From Campylobacteraceae bacterium (GTDB taxonomy: Bacteria; Campylobacterota; Campylobacteria; Campylobacterales; Campylobacteraceae): 64,000 nucleotides of DNA. A model generated the notes under the pieces. It saw nothing but the letters and a program-made list of their open reading frames with translations. It had not been told where the DNA came from and did no database searches. Both the position numbers and the translations under genes were made by a program. Positions 1 through 10,115 of the stretch are shown one piece after another (within the stretch, counting starts at the first letter, position 1; the number at the start of each line of letters is the position of its first letter). Where the stretch lies: positions 1 through 64,000 of the forward strand of contig JAISGD010000001.1 of NCBI GenBank assembly GCA_031263195.1, given 5' to 3'.

Positions 1-351
1 GGAGGTTTCGCATACATCCTTAAATGCTCGTACTATATCGCCGTTATCAACCGTAACATTTACCTCTTGTTCTACACAAGGAATATAAGTATCGTAAGTA
101 TTATATATCCATATCTCAACGTCATCTCTGACACCGTTGTTGTTTGAGTCAATACCTAAAAGAGTTTCATCGTTTTTTACAGGATCTGGGCAGGGTGGGA
201 GTTGATATCCGTGTTTTACCTCTCCTCCGCCATTACATGTATAGTTGGAAGAACCTGTTTGAGTGTTTGAATTGTTAGATTTTCCGCCTCCGCAGCCTGT
301 GAGAGCTAAAGTTAGTATTAAAATCGTTGAGAATATAATTGTTTGTTTCAT
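1..351 (-). CDS. Lipoprotein, 3' part cut off by the window edge
   Basis: Read on the minus strand from ATG at 351: MKQTIIFSTILILTLALTGCGGGKSNNSN...LGIDSNNNGVRDDVEIWIYNTYD...; 117 codons without a stop. Lipobox LTGC and a Ca-binding-like DSNNNGVRDD motif. Not in the supplied ORF track because it is truncated. Confidence 0.75.
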   Translation of the reverse strand, partial: MKQTIIFSTILILTLALTGCGGGKSNNSNTQTGSSNYTCNGGGEVKHGYQLPPCPDPVKNDETLLGIDSNNNGVRDDVEIWIYNTYDTYIPCVEQEVNVTVDNGDIVRAFKDVCETS

Positions 352-794
352 TGTATACCTCAATAATAATTTTTGAATATTATCACAAAAAGATTTAAAA
401 TATATAAAAGATGACAGTTTTTGGTTAGAATAATCATTTATTTATTGTAACGATGAGAAATGCTGAGGCAATAATATAAAGAGATGTTTTAGACTAACAA
501 ACAAAAAAAGCTTTACTGCAAAACTCAAACTAAGCTTTTGTCATTGTTTATATTTTTTGTCATTACAAATAATAAAGAAATATTTCACTTATTTTTATAT
601 TCCTTTGGATTGCCGCGTCACACTGCGTGTTCCTTGCAAGATGGGAATTTTTGAACTGCTATGCCGTCACAATTATAATTTTTCTTATGAGAAAAGATGC
701 GATTTATGTTTTTACGGCTAAAAATGTTGTGAAGATTTTAATACGACAGTAAATGTGCTGCTTTGCTTGTTAAATCGAATATGATAATCATCAT

Positions 795-2636
795 TTACTC
801 GGACGACCTGCTGACGGTTTTCAAATATCCATTATCATTCAAAAGCAGATACAATTCTCCCAAAATACGTTTTTTTTCCATCTCGCCGATGAGTCCGCTC
901 TCTTCTATGCGGTCATTTAACGTATCTTGGATATCTCTTACATTATAGTCAAGGTCTTCCAAAATATCCAAAATGCATTGTGACTCCAGTAGATTTTCTA
1001 TCTCGTAACCGTCGGTATTTATCGTTATCGTTGCTTCGGTTGGATGCGTAAAGAGATTGTGACGCATTCCCAAGACTTCTTGATATGCCCCCACAAGAAA
1101 AAATCCCAAAAAGTATTCTCTCTCCGCCAAATCCACATCGTGCAAAAATAGCGGCTCTTTTATATCAAAGCCGATTTCGCCGTCACTGTCGCAAGTGATA
1201 TCCCACAATGACGCCGAGCGGGTAGGGTGCTCATCAAGTCTGTCAAGCGGCATAACCGGAAAATTTTGTTCCAACCCCCAATAATCAGGCAAACTTTGGA
1301 AAATGGAAAAGTTCACAAGATAGCGCTCCTGTACCTGTTCCTGGATATTCAGTATCTCGCTGTAGTGTTTCTCGCCCAAAATATTCACCGCTTTTTTTAT
1401 GATGAGATTGACCAGGACTTCCGTATTTGAACGGTCTTGCAAATCCACATAGCCCAAATCAAAAAGCGTCAGCAAAGACTCCATATGATCAATGGCGTCA
1501 TGCAAATACTCCATCGCGTTTTTGGAGTTAAGCGTTGTGTAGAGATAGTGAAGTTCTTCGACAAGCTGCGGATTTGTCTTTTTAAACTCAAGCTTATCTT
1601 CTGTGTATTCCTGCGAAAAGAGTTCCAGTACTGGAGCTATCAGTACGGCATGATTGGCAGCTACAAAACGACCTGACTCTATGAAGATATCCGGCTCAAT
1701 CTCATTTTTCTTATTTGCTATATCTTTTAAAAGATAAACGACATCGTTCGCATACTCTTGAAGCGTATAGTTTCTTTGCTGCGCGCTTTCAGTCTGTGAA
1801 TACTCGATAGCGAGTCCGCCGCCAAGATTGATAGCGTGCAGATTTTTCGCACCCATTTTTTTAAGCTCCGTATATATGTTGCCTGCCTCTCTCAGTGCCT
1901 TTTTTACAGGCGCTATGTCTTCTATCTGCGAGCCTATATGAAAATGTATCATAGTAAATTGGTCTAAAAGATTTGCCGCTTTTAGCATTTTGACAGCCTC
2001 TATAAGTTCTGTAGAGGTAAGACCGAATTTTGAGTTGATACCGCCGCTCTTTGCCCAAGCTCCGGAACCGGAGCTGTGAAGTCTGATGCGAAGTCCTATT
2101 TTAGGTTTTGGCTCGAATCTTTCAGAGGCAGTTTTAATGATACCGTCCAACTCATTCAATCCCTCAATCGTAAGAGTGATATTGTGCCCCATCTCTGCGG
2201 CAATAAAACCAAGTCCTATCATTTCGCTGTCTTTGAAACCGTTCACGGTTATCGGCGAACCGTTATTATTATGAGCCATAGCAAGTATCAATTCGGCTTT
2301 ACTGCCGGCCTCAAGACCATATTCGTACTCTTTGCCGAGGCGTACCATATTTTTAACAAAATTTGGATATTGATTGACTTTTAGAGGATATACGGCTTGA
2401 AAAGAGCCTTTGTACTGTATCTCTTTTTGTGCCTGTTTAAAGTTACTGTAGATAGAGCGTATCTGTTTGTGTATCAAATGCGGGAAGCGCAGCAAAAGCG
2501 GACCTCTGAAACCCTCTTTTCTAATCTCTTTAACTATATCTATTATAGCGGGCTGCGAGTCACTGTTGACGCATACTTTGCCGTTTTTGATAATAAAATC
2601 GCCATTTCCCCAAACTTTAAGTCCATAATCTACCAT
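795..2636 (-). CDS. speA: Biosynthetic arginine decarboxylase
   Basis: 613 aa; PLP decarboxylase motifs (YQAVYPLKVNQ, HFHIGSQ, NLGGGLAIEY). Confidence 0.93.
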   Translation of the reverse strand: MVDYGLKVWGNGDFIIKNGKVCVNSDSQPAIIDIVKEIRKEGFRGPLLLRFPHLIHKQIRSIYSNFKQAQKEIQYKGSFQAVYPLKVNQYPNFVKNMVRLGKEYEYGLEAGSKAELILAMAHNNNGSPITVNGFKDSEMIGLGFIAAEMGHNITLTIEGLNELDGIIKTASERFEPKPKIGLRIRLHSSGSGAWAKSGGINSKFGLTSTELIEAVKMLKAANLLDQFTMIHFHIGSQIEDIAPVKKALREAGNIYTELKKMGAKNLHAINLGGGLAIEYSQTESAQQRNYTLQEYANDVVYLLKDIANKKNEIEPDIFIESGRFVAANHAVLIAPVLELFSQEYTEDKLEFKKTNPQLVEELHYLYTTLNSKNAMEYLHDAIDHMESLLTLFDLGYVDLQDRSNTEVLVNLIIKKAVNILGEKHYSEILNIQEQVQERYLVNFSIFQSLPDYWGLEQNFPVMPLDRLDEHPTRSASLWDITCDSDGEIGFDIKEPLFLHDVDLAEREYFLGFFLVGAYQEVLGMRHNLFTHPTEATITINTDGYEIENLLESQCILDILEDLDYNVRDIQDTLNDRIEESGLIGEMEKKRILGELYLLLNDNGYLKTVSRSSE

Positions 2637-3853
2637 TGAAACTCTCCCAATAAATCCAAATCTATCTCAAACTCTATCTTTTCTTCAAGATTTTTTATGC
2701 GTACCGTACCGCTTTTAACTTCATTTTCGCCTATCAATATACACTGCTTCGCGCCTAATCTGTCGGCATTTTTGAGTATTTTTGCGGGATTTTTAGCTTC
2801 ATAATCCGTATAAACTTTGATTTTTCTTCTTAACTCGACTGCTATTTTAAGTGCAAAATCAAAAAAACGTTCATCTAAAATCCCTATATAAACGCCGCAC
2901 TTTTGAGGGGATGGCATTTTGATAAGTTCTAAAAGTCTCTCTATTCCTATCGCGAAACCAACCGCCGGAGCGCTTCTGCCGCCTAAAAACTCGACAAGTC
3001 TATCGTATCTGCCTCCGCCTGCAACCGAACTTTGCGCACCAATCTCTGTACTTACAAACTCAAATGCCGTCTTGGAGTAATAGTCAAGCCCGCGTACGAG
3101 TTTCGGGTCTATTTCATAATCAATATTAAAATTTGTCAAAATAGCTCGCAACCGTTTAAACTCGTCTTCACATTCATCGCAAAGCTCATTTAATAAAATA
3201 GGGGCACCTTTCAATAATATCTGACAATGTTCATTTTTGCAATCAAACACACGGATAGGATTTAAAATCTTTCTTCGCAAACAATCCTCGCAAAGCCCAT
3301 CGTTATCATTTAAAAATCTCACAAGTCTTGCGCGGTAAGAGGGCATGCATTTGGAGCATCCTAAAGAGTTTAACTTCAAAACACTCTTGATGCCAAAAAA
3401 ACTTAACATTTCGCTCAGCATCAAAATAACAGCCGCATCTTCTTTAACATCGCTCACGCCAAAACTTTCAACGCCAAACTGATGAAACTGTCTTAAGCGC
3501 CCTTTTTGCGGTCTTTCATATCTGAACATCGGACCATAGTAAAAAAATCTCTTCACGCCGCCGGCTTTATCAAATTTGTTTTGGATAAAGGAGCGTACGA
3601 TACCTGCCGTACCTTCGGGTCTAAGACAGACATCATTGCCGCCTTTATCTGTGAATTGATACATCTCTTTACCGACTATATCGCTGCTCTCGCCGACACT
3701 TCTTTTAAATAGCGCCGTCTCTTCCAAAATCGGAGTGCTGATATATGAAAAGCCATAGTTTGCCGCTATTCTCGCGCAATTTTGCGTAAAATAAAGATAC
3801 TTGTCGCCCTCTTCAAATATGATATCTTTCATGCCGCGCAATGCGTTAATCAT
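2630..3853 (-). CDS. hisS: Histidine--tRNA ligase
   Basis: 407 aa; class II aaRS motifs (RPEGTAGIVR, RYERPQKGRLRQFHQFGVE, GGGRYD, GFAIGIER). Confidence 0.95.
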   Translation of the reverse strand: MINALRGMKDIIFEEGDKYLYFTQNCARIAANYGFSYISTPILEETALFKRSVGESSDIVGKEMYQFTDKGGNDVCLRPEGTAGIVRSFIQNKFDKAGGVKRFFYYGPMFRYERPQKGRLRQFHQFGVESFGVSDVKEDAAVILMLSEMLSFFGIKSVLKLNSLGCSKCMPSYRARLVRFLNDNDGLCEDCLRRKILNPIRVFDCKNEHCQILLKGAPILLNELCDECEDEFKRLRAILTNFNIDYEIDPKLVRGLDYYSKTAFEFVSTEIGAQSSVAGGGRYDRLVEFLGGRSAPAVGFAIGIERLLELIKMPSPQKCGVYIGILDERFFDFALKIAVELRRKIKVYTDYEAKNPAKILKNADRLGAKQCILIGENEVKSGTVRIKNLEEKIEFEIDLDLLGEFQW

Positions 3854-4427
3854 CTAAAAACCTTTTTATCTTACAAAATAGAGCTTCTATACTCTCGTCA
3901 GCATTTAAAATTATACAGTCTATACCAACTTTTTTTACTGTCTTTTCCATATTTTCCTGTACTTTTAAAAGATACTCTGCACCTCTTTGTTCTATATTAT
4001 CATGTGTTTTCACCGCTATACGGGAGTGCAAAAGATTTTGATTTGTTTTGATAAAGACGACTTTGTCCGGCATTTTACCGCTAAGCGCAAAACGATTTAG
4101 ACTAATCAAAAAATCCAAATCATTCGCGGGATTATTTGTAAGCGCATAAGCGATACCCGATATAAAACCTCTATCGCTTATGACAAATCTATCGTTATTT
4201 GGTGCTATTACCTTTGCATAGTGTTCCGCTCGGTCTGCCAAAAACAAAAATGCTTCCGCTTCCGTACTGATATGAAGCTCTTTTTCCAATAATATAGCTC
4301 TTAATTCTTTACCAAGTTGTGTAGCTCCGGGTTCTTGCGTGATAACAGCATCGGGATAAATCTCTTTTAGTTTTTGTATCTGCGTACTTTTACCTACCGT
4401 GTCGATTCCTTCAAAAAGCACGTACAT
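3846..4427 (-). CDS. tmk: Thymidylate kinase
   Basis: 193 aa; P-loop FEGIDTVGKSTQ, DRGFISGIAY. Confidence 0.9.
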   Translation of the reverse strand: MYVLFEGIDTVGKSTQIQKLKEIYPDAVITQEPGATQLGKELRAILLEKELHISTEAEAFLFLADRAEHYAKVIAPNNDRFVISDRGFISGIAYALTNNPANDLDFLISLNRFALSGKMPDKVVFIKTNQNLLHSRIAVKTHDNIEQRGAEYLLKVQENMEKTVKKVGIDCIILNADESIEALFCKIKRFLDD

Positions 4428-4903
4428 TAGACTTTACCTTTAATAAAAGCATCTATCTCTTTTGGATATAAGTGCGAAGCGTCGCCATTATGCTTGATGA
4501 TTGAACGGATAACAGACGAACTTATAAAAGCATTTTTTAGTGATGGCATAAGATAAATAGTCTCTATATCGTTATTTAAAGAAGCATTAGCATAGCCCAT
4601 CTGGAGTTCATACTCAAAATCGCTCACAGCCCTAAGACCTCTGATGACTGTAAAAATATTTTTCTCCGACGCAAAATCAACCATCAAATTTGAGAACGGT
4701 CCAACTTTTACATTGTCGATATCTTTTACGGCGGCTTTTACCATTTCAACGCGCATCTCAAGCGTAAACATCGGCTTTTTTTCGTCTGACGCTGCTACTG
4801 CTATCAGTACCTCGTCAAAAAGTTTTTGCGCGCGCTTTACTATATCTATATGTCCGTTTGATACAGGATCAAACGTACCCGGATATATAGCTGTTTTTTT
4901 CAT
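4427..4903 (-). CDS. coaD: Phosphopantetheine adenylyltransferase
   Basis: KKTAIYPGTFDPVSNGHIDIVKRA and FISSSVIR motifs; start placed at the internal Met of the 162-aa ORF. Confidence 0.93.
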   Translation of the reverse strand: MKKTAIYPGTFDPVSNGHIDIVKRAQKLFDEVLIAVAASDEKKPMFTLEMRVEMVKAAVKDIDNVKVGPFSNLMVDFASEKNIFTVIRGLRAVSDFEYELQMGYANASLNNDIETIYLMPSLKNAFISSSVIRSIIKHNGDASHLYPKEIDAFIKGKV

Positions 4904-5427
4904 TCTCCGCTCCATCTTTTATATAAATCATTCGGTATACCAAGCAGGTCAAACCATCGACCGATTAAAAAATCCTCCATCTGTTCAAGAGTTTTGATAT
5001 CGGCGTAAAATCCCGCTATTGGAGGGGCTATTATAACTCTATTTTGCGCAAGCGTGAGCATATTTTGCAAAGATATCGCGCAGTATGGCATTTCGCGCGG
5101 AGATAAAAGCAGTTTTTTTTGCTCTTTAATCATCACGGCCGCACTTCGCGTTAAAAGATTGTCGGCTATGCCGACAGCTATTTTAGCAAGAGAATTCATG
5201 CTGCAAGGGATTATCGCCATCATATCCGCACCAAATGAACCGGAAGCCGTACATTCGGATATATCGGCATCGTCCAAAAGCTTAAAACGCTCCTCTTTTT
5301 GACTTACTATCTTAGCGTTATCGGTAGCTATCACAAAAGTTTTATACTCTTTAGGCAAAGAGCGTATGAACTTCAAACCAAGTCTAACGCTGCTTGCCCC
5401 CGATATACCGACAATAACTTTTTTCAT
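4900..5427 (-). CDS. ubiX: UbiX-family flavin prenyltransferase
   Basis: MKKVIVGISGASSVRLGLKFI, MAIIPCSMNSLAKIA; start placed at the internal Met of the 181-aa ORF. Confidence 0.88.
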   Translation of the reverse strand: MKKVIVGISGASSVRLGLKFIRSLPKEYKTFVIATDNAKIVSQKEERFKLLDDADISECTASGSFGADMMAIIPCSMNSLAKIAVGIADNLLTRSAAVMIKEQKKLLLSPREMPYCAISLQNMLTLAQNRVIIAPPIAGFYADIKTLEQMEDFLIGRWFDLLGIPNDLYKRWSGE

Positions 5428-5567
5428 AATCATCTCCCAAGCCAAATCGCCGTTTTTTTAAGTAAAGGATTTTACATTTTATGAGATTATGTTTTGCTTT
5501 AGAGTTTTAGTTTTTTGATATATGTAAAAAGCTATAATTAAAATGTTGCAAAAATCCGCACCGGAGA

Positions 5568-6383
5568 ATGAGTTTGAAATTATTTGCAGTTGCTGTTTTT
5601 GGTATTTTGCTGATTTTTATCATTTTTGGAGTGAGTTTTGGGCAAAACTTTTTCTATTATCCTGAAATTGGTAAAAGCCATTATACTCCCAATGATATAG
5701 GGCTTGATTATGAAGATGTTTATTTTGAGAGTTTAGACGGGACGAAGCTGCACGGATGGTTTATATCCTCAACGGAAAAAGCTAAAGGGACGGTCATACA
5801 CATACACGGCAACGCCGGTAAACTCGAAAATCATTTGAATTTTGTTGGCTGGCTGCCAAAAAACGGCTACAATCTTTTTATGTTTGATTATCGTGGATTT
5901 GGTCTTTCGGAAGACAAAAGGCAAACTCCAAAAGCGCTTATGGATGATACAAAAACAGCTATCGGTTATATAAGAGGGAGGATGGGTCGGGATAAATTAT
6001 TTATTCTCGCTCAAAGTCTTGGCGGCAATAACGCTATAGCCGCAATCGCGTCAGGGCAGAGGAGGGGAATAAAGGCAGTACTGATTGACTCAACATTTGT
6101 CTCATATAAAGAGATAGCGGACGAAACTTTCGCATACAGCGGCATATTTGTGAGCGATAAATACAGCGCAAAGAACTTCATCGCCGATATTTCGCCCATA
6201 CCGCTTCTTTTTATACATGGCACAAGCGATAATATCGTACCGTATAAACACTCCGAAAAGTTATATGCTTTAGCCAAACACCCAAAAAAGCTTATCATTG
6301 TGCCGCACGCGCAACACCTCAGCGCGCTGCAAAGCGAAATATATCAAAACGAAGTACTGAGATTTTTTGATGAAAATCTATAA
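5568..6383 (+). CDS. Alpha/beta hydrolase (membrane-anchored, BEM46/YfhR-like)
   Basis: N-terminal TM, HIHGNAGKLENH, QSLGG nucleophile elbow, HGTSDNIVPY, HAQH. Confidence 0.8.
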   Translation: MSLKLFAVAVFGILLIFIIFGVSFGQNFFYYPEIGKSHYTPNDIGLDYEDVYFESLDGTKLHGWFISSTEKAKGTVIHIHGNAGKLENHLNFVGWLPKNGYNLFMFDYRGFGLSEDKRQTPKALMDDTKTAIGYIRGRMGRDKLFILAQSLGGNNAIAAIASGQRRGIKAVLIDSTFVSYKEIADETFAYSGIFVSDKYSAKNFIADISPIPLLFIHGTSDNIVPYKHSEKLYALAKHPKKLIIVPHAQHLSALQSEIYQNEVLRFFDENL

Positions 6384-6503
6384 TCATCGCAAATGGTCTA
6401 TCATATTTATAGATTTCGCGAGATTAGACAATTTAAACTGTTTTGGTTCACAATCTCAGTAGTGCTTATAAGATTGAAGACAATAAATGACGAGCGTAGC
6501 AGT

Positions 6504-7163
6504 CTATAATGCTCTGCCGATTAACTTTAGTCTTGCTTGAGCATTTTTCATCTCTATCTTATTGATAGCTACAACTTTCACAATTGTAAGTTTGATATTT
6601 TTGTCGTCAAGTCTGATAGTTTTTGTCTTGAAATCCCCACTTTGAATGTACGGCACAAATTGAACAATATCGGCATCTTCATCTTTGATGTAGATTTTGA
6701 CCGCACTTTCGTCGTCTAGCGTGTAGTGCACTATATCACCGACTTTGATTTTCGCGTCCCGCTCACAGATAATCTCATCTTGATTTTCGATTTCAGGGGA
6801 CATATTATCGCCTTTAGCTACTAAACAGTAGAGTTTTTCTATTTTACCGCCACCTTTATAAGGGGCGAAGCCCCCGATTTTTTCGCCGCCCAAACCTCCG
6901 CCGCAATTAACAGTAGCTATTATCGGTATCTTTTTGATAACTATTGCCTCTTTGTCATAAAAATAGGCAATATCTACCTTGTAATATTCGGCGATTTTGG
7001 CGGCGTATTTTTCCGGAATACTCTCTCGCGAAATCCAATTGGCAAATACCTGTGCCGAAACTCCTAAAAACAGTGCTAAATCAATATTTTTAGTAGTTTC
7101 TTGTTTCATCATTTCAATTGTTGTTTCAAATAGCTTGTTCATTCTGATTCTCCCATTTTTCAA
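6504..7163 (-). CDS. Phage-repressor-like HTH/S24 (LexA-like) protein
   Basis: N-terminal HTH (FLGVSAQVFANWISRESIPEKYAAKIAEYY), C-terminal S24-like fold (VAKGDNMSPEIENQDEIICER, VGDIVHYTLDDESAVKIY). Confidence 0.75.
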   Translation of the reverse strand: MKNGRIRMNKLFETTIEMMKQETTKNIDLALFLGVSAQVFANWISRESIPEKYAAKIAEYYKVDIAYFYDKEAIVIKKIPIIATVNCGGGLGGEKIGGFAPYKGGGKIEKLYCLVAKGDNMSPEIENQDEIICERDAKIKVGDIVHYTLDDESAVKIYIKDEDADIVQFVPYIQSGDFKTKTIRLDDKNIKLTIVKVVAINKIEMKNAQARLKLIGRAL

Positions 7164-7209
7164 TTAAAATAATACACACATTTTGTTTATACTGTTCTGA
7201 AAACAAATC

Positions 7210-7252
7210 AACAAATTGTGTATTAAAGTGATAGCATAATACACAATTTGTT
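7210..7252. promoter_or_regulatory. Putative autoregulatory operator of the S24 repressor
   Basis: Perfect 16-bp inverted repeat AACAAATTGTGTATTA (7210-7225) / TAATACACAATTTGTT (7237-7252), with a further degenerate copy AATACACACATTTTGTTTA at 7171-7189, directly upstream of the repressor. Confidence 0.6.
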
Positions 7253-7399
7253 TATCCATATACGACTTTGCTTTAAAGCCTAAAATCACGTTACTATCTC
7301 GACTTTTTATGTATTTTAAAAAAAATAAAAACAAAGAGACCGCTTACTTAAAATTGATTTTATTTTTAGACGGCAGAAAACGCCAGGGCAGGGCAGTCG

Positions 7400-8122
7400 C
7401 TAAAACCATATCGGTGACTCTTCCATTTCAGGGTTTCCCTGCAACAGCTGATGCGGTTTATACTCCGCTTTGTACATTAAGCTTTGACACTCTTTTACAT
7501 AATAGCCCAAATATATCCAATCTAACTCCTGGCTTTGTGCCAATAATATTTGTTGATAAATAGAGTATTTGCCAAGTGACAATTTGGAAAAATCAGGATC
7601 ATAAAAAAAATAGATTGATGATATGCCATCATTCGTAATATCTATCAAATCAACGGCGATCATACTGTCTTTATAAAAATACAAAACCTCTTTGCCAAAA
7701 TCCTCACAACCGGCCACATGCAGTTCAAAATATCTCTTTGGCGTCATTTCATAATATTTCCACCCTTTTTTGACGCTCATAAATTTATGATATTTTTCAT
7801 AAAGTTCCAAATGTTTGCGTGTCAAAGATGGTTTACAGACAAATGTTTTAATATATCGGTTCTTTTTGAAAATACGCTTCGCAGAATTGGAAAATTGAAA
7901 ATTTTTAACATCTATTCGTAAATTTATACACTCTTTGCACATTTGGCAATTTGGTCTTGAAAAATAAAGCCCAAACCTTCTCCAGCCACGCTCAACCAAC
8001 GCGCTATTGAGCAAAGCCGAACAATCGGTGATATATTTATAGTGCATTGTACAGGCTTTATCGCATAAATATGAACATTCATGCGGAAGCGTTGAAAACT
8101 CAACTATATGCGGCTCTTTCAT
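7400..8122 (-). CDS. bpt: Arginyl/leucyl-tRNA--protein transferase (Bpt/Ate family)
   Basis: 240 aa; CSYLCDKACTMHYKYI, RRFGLYFSRPNCQMCKECINLRI, YLGYYVKECQSLMYKAEYKPHQLL. Confidence 0.85.
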   Translation of the reverse strand: MKEPHIVEFSTLPHECSYLCDKACTMHYKYITDCSALLNSALVERGWRRFGLYFSRPNCQMCKECINLRIDVKNFQFSNSAKRIFKKNRYIKTFVCKPSLTRKHLELYEKYHKFMSVKKGWKYYEMTPKRYFELHVAGCEDFGKEVLYFYKDSMIAVDLIDITNDGISSIYFFYDPDFSKLSLGKYSIYQQILLAQSQELDWIYLGYYVKECQSLMYKAEYKPHQLLQGNPEMEESPIWF

Positions 8123-8130
8123 ATCCGAAC

Positions 8131-8313
8131 TTAAATATCCGCTTTTTTCATGAACTCTTTAAATTCTTTCTGAAATCTCAACTCTCTCTCTTCCAAACTT
8201 TCTATAGTTTTTATAGCGGCAGTTTTTTTAGTTATCGCTTTTGCACTTTTACTGCTGCTTGGAAGATTTAGCTTTTGTTTTAATTCTTTCAGGTCGTTAA
8301 ACATATCATTCAT
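8131..8313 (-). CDS. Small hypothetical protein
   Basis: 60-aa ORF, charged/coiled, fills the gap between two minus-strand genes. Confidence 0.45.
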   Translation of the reverse strand: MNDMFNDLKELKQKLNLPSSSKSAKAITKKTAAIKTIESLEERELRFQKEFKEFMKKADI

Positions 8314-8379
8314 TATTTTTCCTTTTAAAGTATTTGGAAATTATATCAAAATGAGATATGAATATGCAAAAATATATGA

Positions 8380-9003
8380 TTAAAAGATATTGCTCTGCGC
8401 TAAAAACAAAGCGGCGGCAATGAGAACTGCGCCTGTTATTCTATTTTGAACACGCATAAATTTATTATCGCTTATATGTCTTCTCATTGTGGAACTAAGC
8501 GCGCTATATCCGCTCATAACCATGCAATCAATGCAAATCAAAGTAGCGCAAATTATCAAAAGCTGCATAAATTTAGGTTCGCTTGAAGATAAAAATTGCG
8601 GTATAAAAGCTAAAAGAAAGACGGTAGCTTTCGGATTTGTTAAATTTATAAGACAAGCTTTAACAAAAATGGATGAAAACTTAAATCTTTGTCCCATTTT
8701 TTCGCGCCTAAAATTTGAAGCAGAAGCGCGAAACTGCAAACTTCCAAGATATATAAGATATAAAACGCCAAACCATTTGATGATATTATACAGCGTCGCG
8801 GACGCGGCTATAACTCCGCCAAGTCCGATGCAGACTATAATGATTTGCGCTAAATATCCAACCTGTAATCCGACTATGGCGGCATATGAGCGCTTAAAAC
8901 CATAATTTAAAGCGCTGTTCATTGTCGTTATAGCGCCAGCACCCGGCGAAACGCTAATAATAAAAGAGGCTATAACCATGGTAATCCATACAGAAAATTC
9001 CAA
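8380..9003 (-). CDS. LysE/RhtB-family amino-acid exporter
   Basis: 207 aa; SVSPGAGAITTMNSAL motif, multiple TM segments, LTNPKATVFLLAFIPQFL. Confidence 0.85.
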   Translation of the reverse strand: MEFSVWITMVIASFIISVSPGAGAITTMNSALNYGFKRSYAAIVGLQVGYLAQIIIVCIGLGGVIAASATLYNIIKWFGVLYLIYLGSLQFRASASNFRREKMGQRFKFSSIFVKACLINLTNPKATVFLLAFIPQFLSSSEPKFMQLLIICATLICIDCMVMSGYSALSSTMRRHISDNKFMRVQNRITGAVLIAAALFLAQSNIF

Positions 9004-9005
9004 GT

Positions 9006-10085
9006 CTATTTCCTGTGTTTATCTTTTATAAATTCTTCTGTTACGTTTGCCGCTTCTCTAAGTTTATTGCTGTCAAAATGGGTATATATGCGCGAAGTAT
9101 TTAAGCTGGCATGTCCTAAAGCTTCTTGCACCAAAACAATATCTTTGCGTTTGCGATAGAGCAGGGTGGCAAACGTGTGTCTTAACATGTGAGCGCCGTT
9201 TTTCTCTTTCCTGATGCCCGCGATAATCAACATCTGTTCTACTATTCGGCTCACATAAGCTTGCGTTAATTTGCTGCCGTTTTTATTGCAGAAAAGCAAA
9301 CCGTATTCATTTGGCAAAGAGGTATTTATGTGTTCTTTTAACTCATTTTCTACTAAAATTCGTTTGAGTAAAACGATTCTGTATTTATTTCCTTTTCCTC
9401 TTATCCTCAAAACAAAACAATCTTTTTCTTCGCTCACATCTCGCACTTTCAGGCCCAAAGCTTCGGAGACACGAATACCGGTATACATAATAAATTTTAC
9501 TATCAGCCTGTTTCGCAAAGCCGCGCTTTTAAATTGACAGCTATCAATAGCCTCCAAAAAACGCTTTAATTCATTTTCATCCATAAATTCAGGTAATTTT
9601 TGACCTTTATTGCCGACAATTCCTCCCCAATGCTTAAGTTCTATATTGTATACGTGCGATTTGCCGTCCTCTTCATTTTGTTTATCAAGATATGAGAAAA
9701 AAGATAAAATCGCCATACGGTGATTTTTTTTACTGGCATCGGATAATCCGCCCGTATTGCTTGCCAAAAAATCGCTTAAAAGCTCTTCGTCTATTTGTTT
9801 CATAGAATAAAGCTTTTGAAAAATGAGCATATCGTACAGTTTTTTTATCGGAATGAAATATGTATTTATTCCTGTTAAGCCCGCATTTCTGGCTTTTTTG
9901 ACAAGCTCATTAAGTTTGTCTATACTTTTTATTTCTTTAGTTAATTCAAACATAACACTTTGAAGGGTTTTTGGCTCTTTTAACTCTTTATTTGATAAAG
10001 AATTTAGTTTTGCGCGCACAAAGCGACAAATCCAAAAGAGCAGGGTGGAGTTAAAATTATCTTTACAATCTATCGGGTATTTCAT
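9006..10085 (-). CDS. xerH: Tyrosine recombinase XerH
   Basis: 359 aa; TGIRVSEALGL, HMLRHTFATLLYRKRKDIVLVQEALGHASLNTSRIYTHF; N-terminal half (FVRAKLNSLSN, KARNAGLTGINTY, TGGLS.ASKKNHRMAILSFFSYLDKQN) resembles Helicobacter XerH. Confidence 0.9.
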   Translation of the reverse strand: MKYPIDCKDNFNSTLLFWICRFVRAKLNSLSNKELKEPKTLQSVMFELTKEIKSIDKLNELVKKARNAGLTGINTYFIPIKKLYDMLIFQKLYSMKQIDEELLSDFLASNTGGLSDASKKNHRMAILSFFSYLDKQNEEDGKSHVYNIELKHWGGIVGNKGQKLPEFMDENELKRFLEAIDSCQFKSAALRNRLIVKFIMYTGIRVSEALGLKVRDVSEEKDCFVLRIRGKGNKYRIVLLKRILVENELKEHINTSLPNEYGLLFCNKNGSKLTQAYVSRIVEQMLIIAGIRKEKNGAHMLRHTFATLLYRKRKDIVLVQEALGHASLNTSRIYTHFDSNKLREAANVTEEFIKDKHRK

Positions 10086-10115
10086 ATCTATTATTCCTAT
10101 TTTTTATTTATCTAC

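Noticed and set aside
782-796. Fur-box-like ATGATAATCATCATTT at the speA 3' end
   Set aside because: Imperfect and located at a gene end with no downstream promoter context.
2076-2384. Many 60-140-aa antisense ORFs inside speA, murA, icd, sucC, macB, trpD and others
   Set aside because: They lie opposite strongly conserved genes and have no recognisable family or upstream SD.
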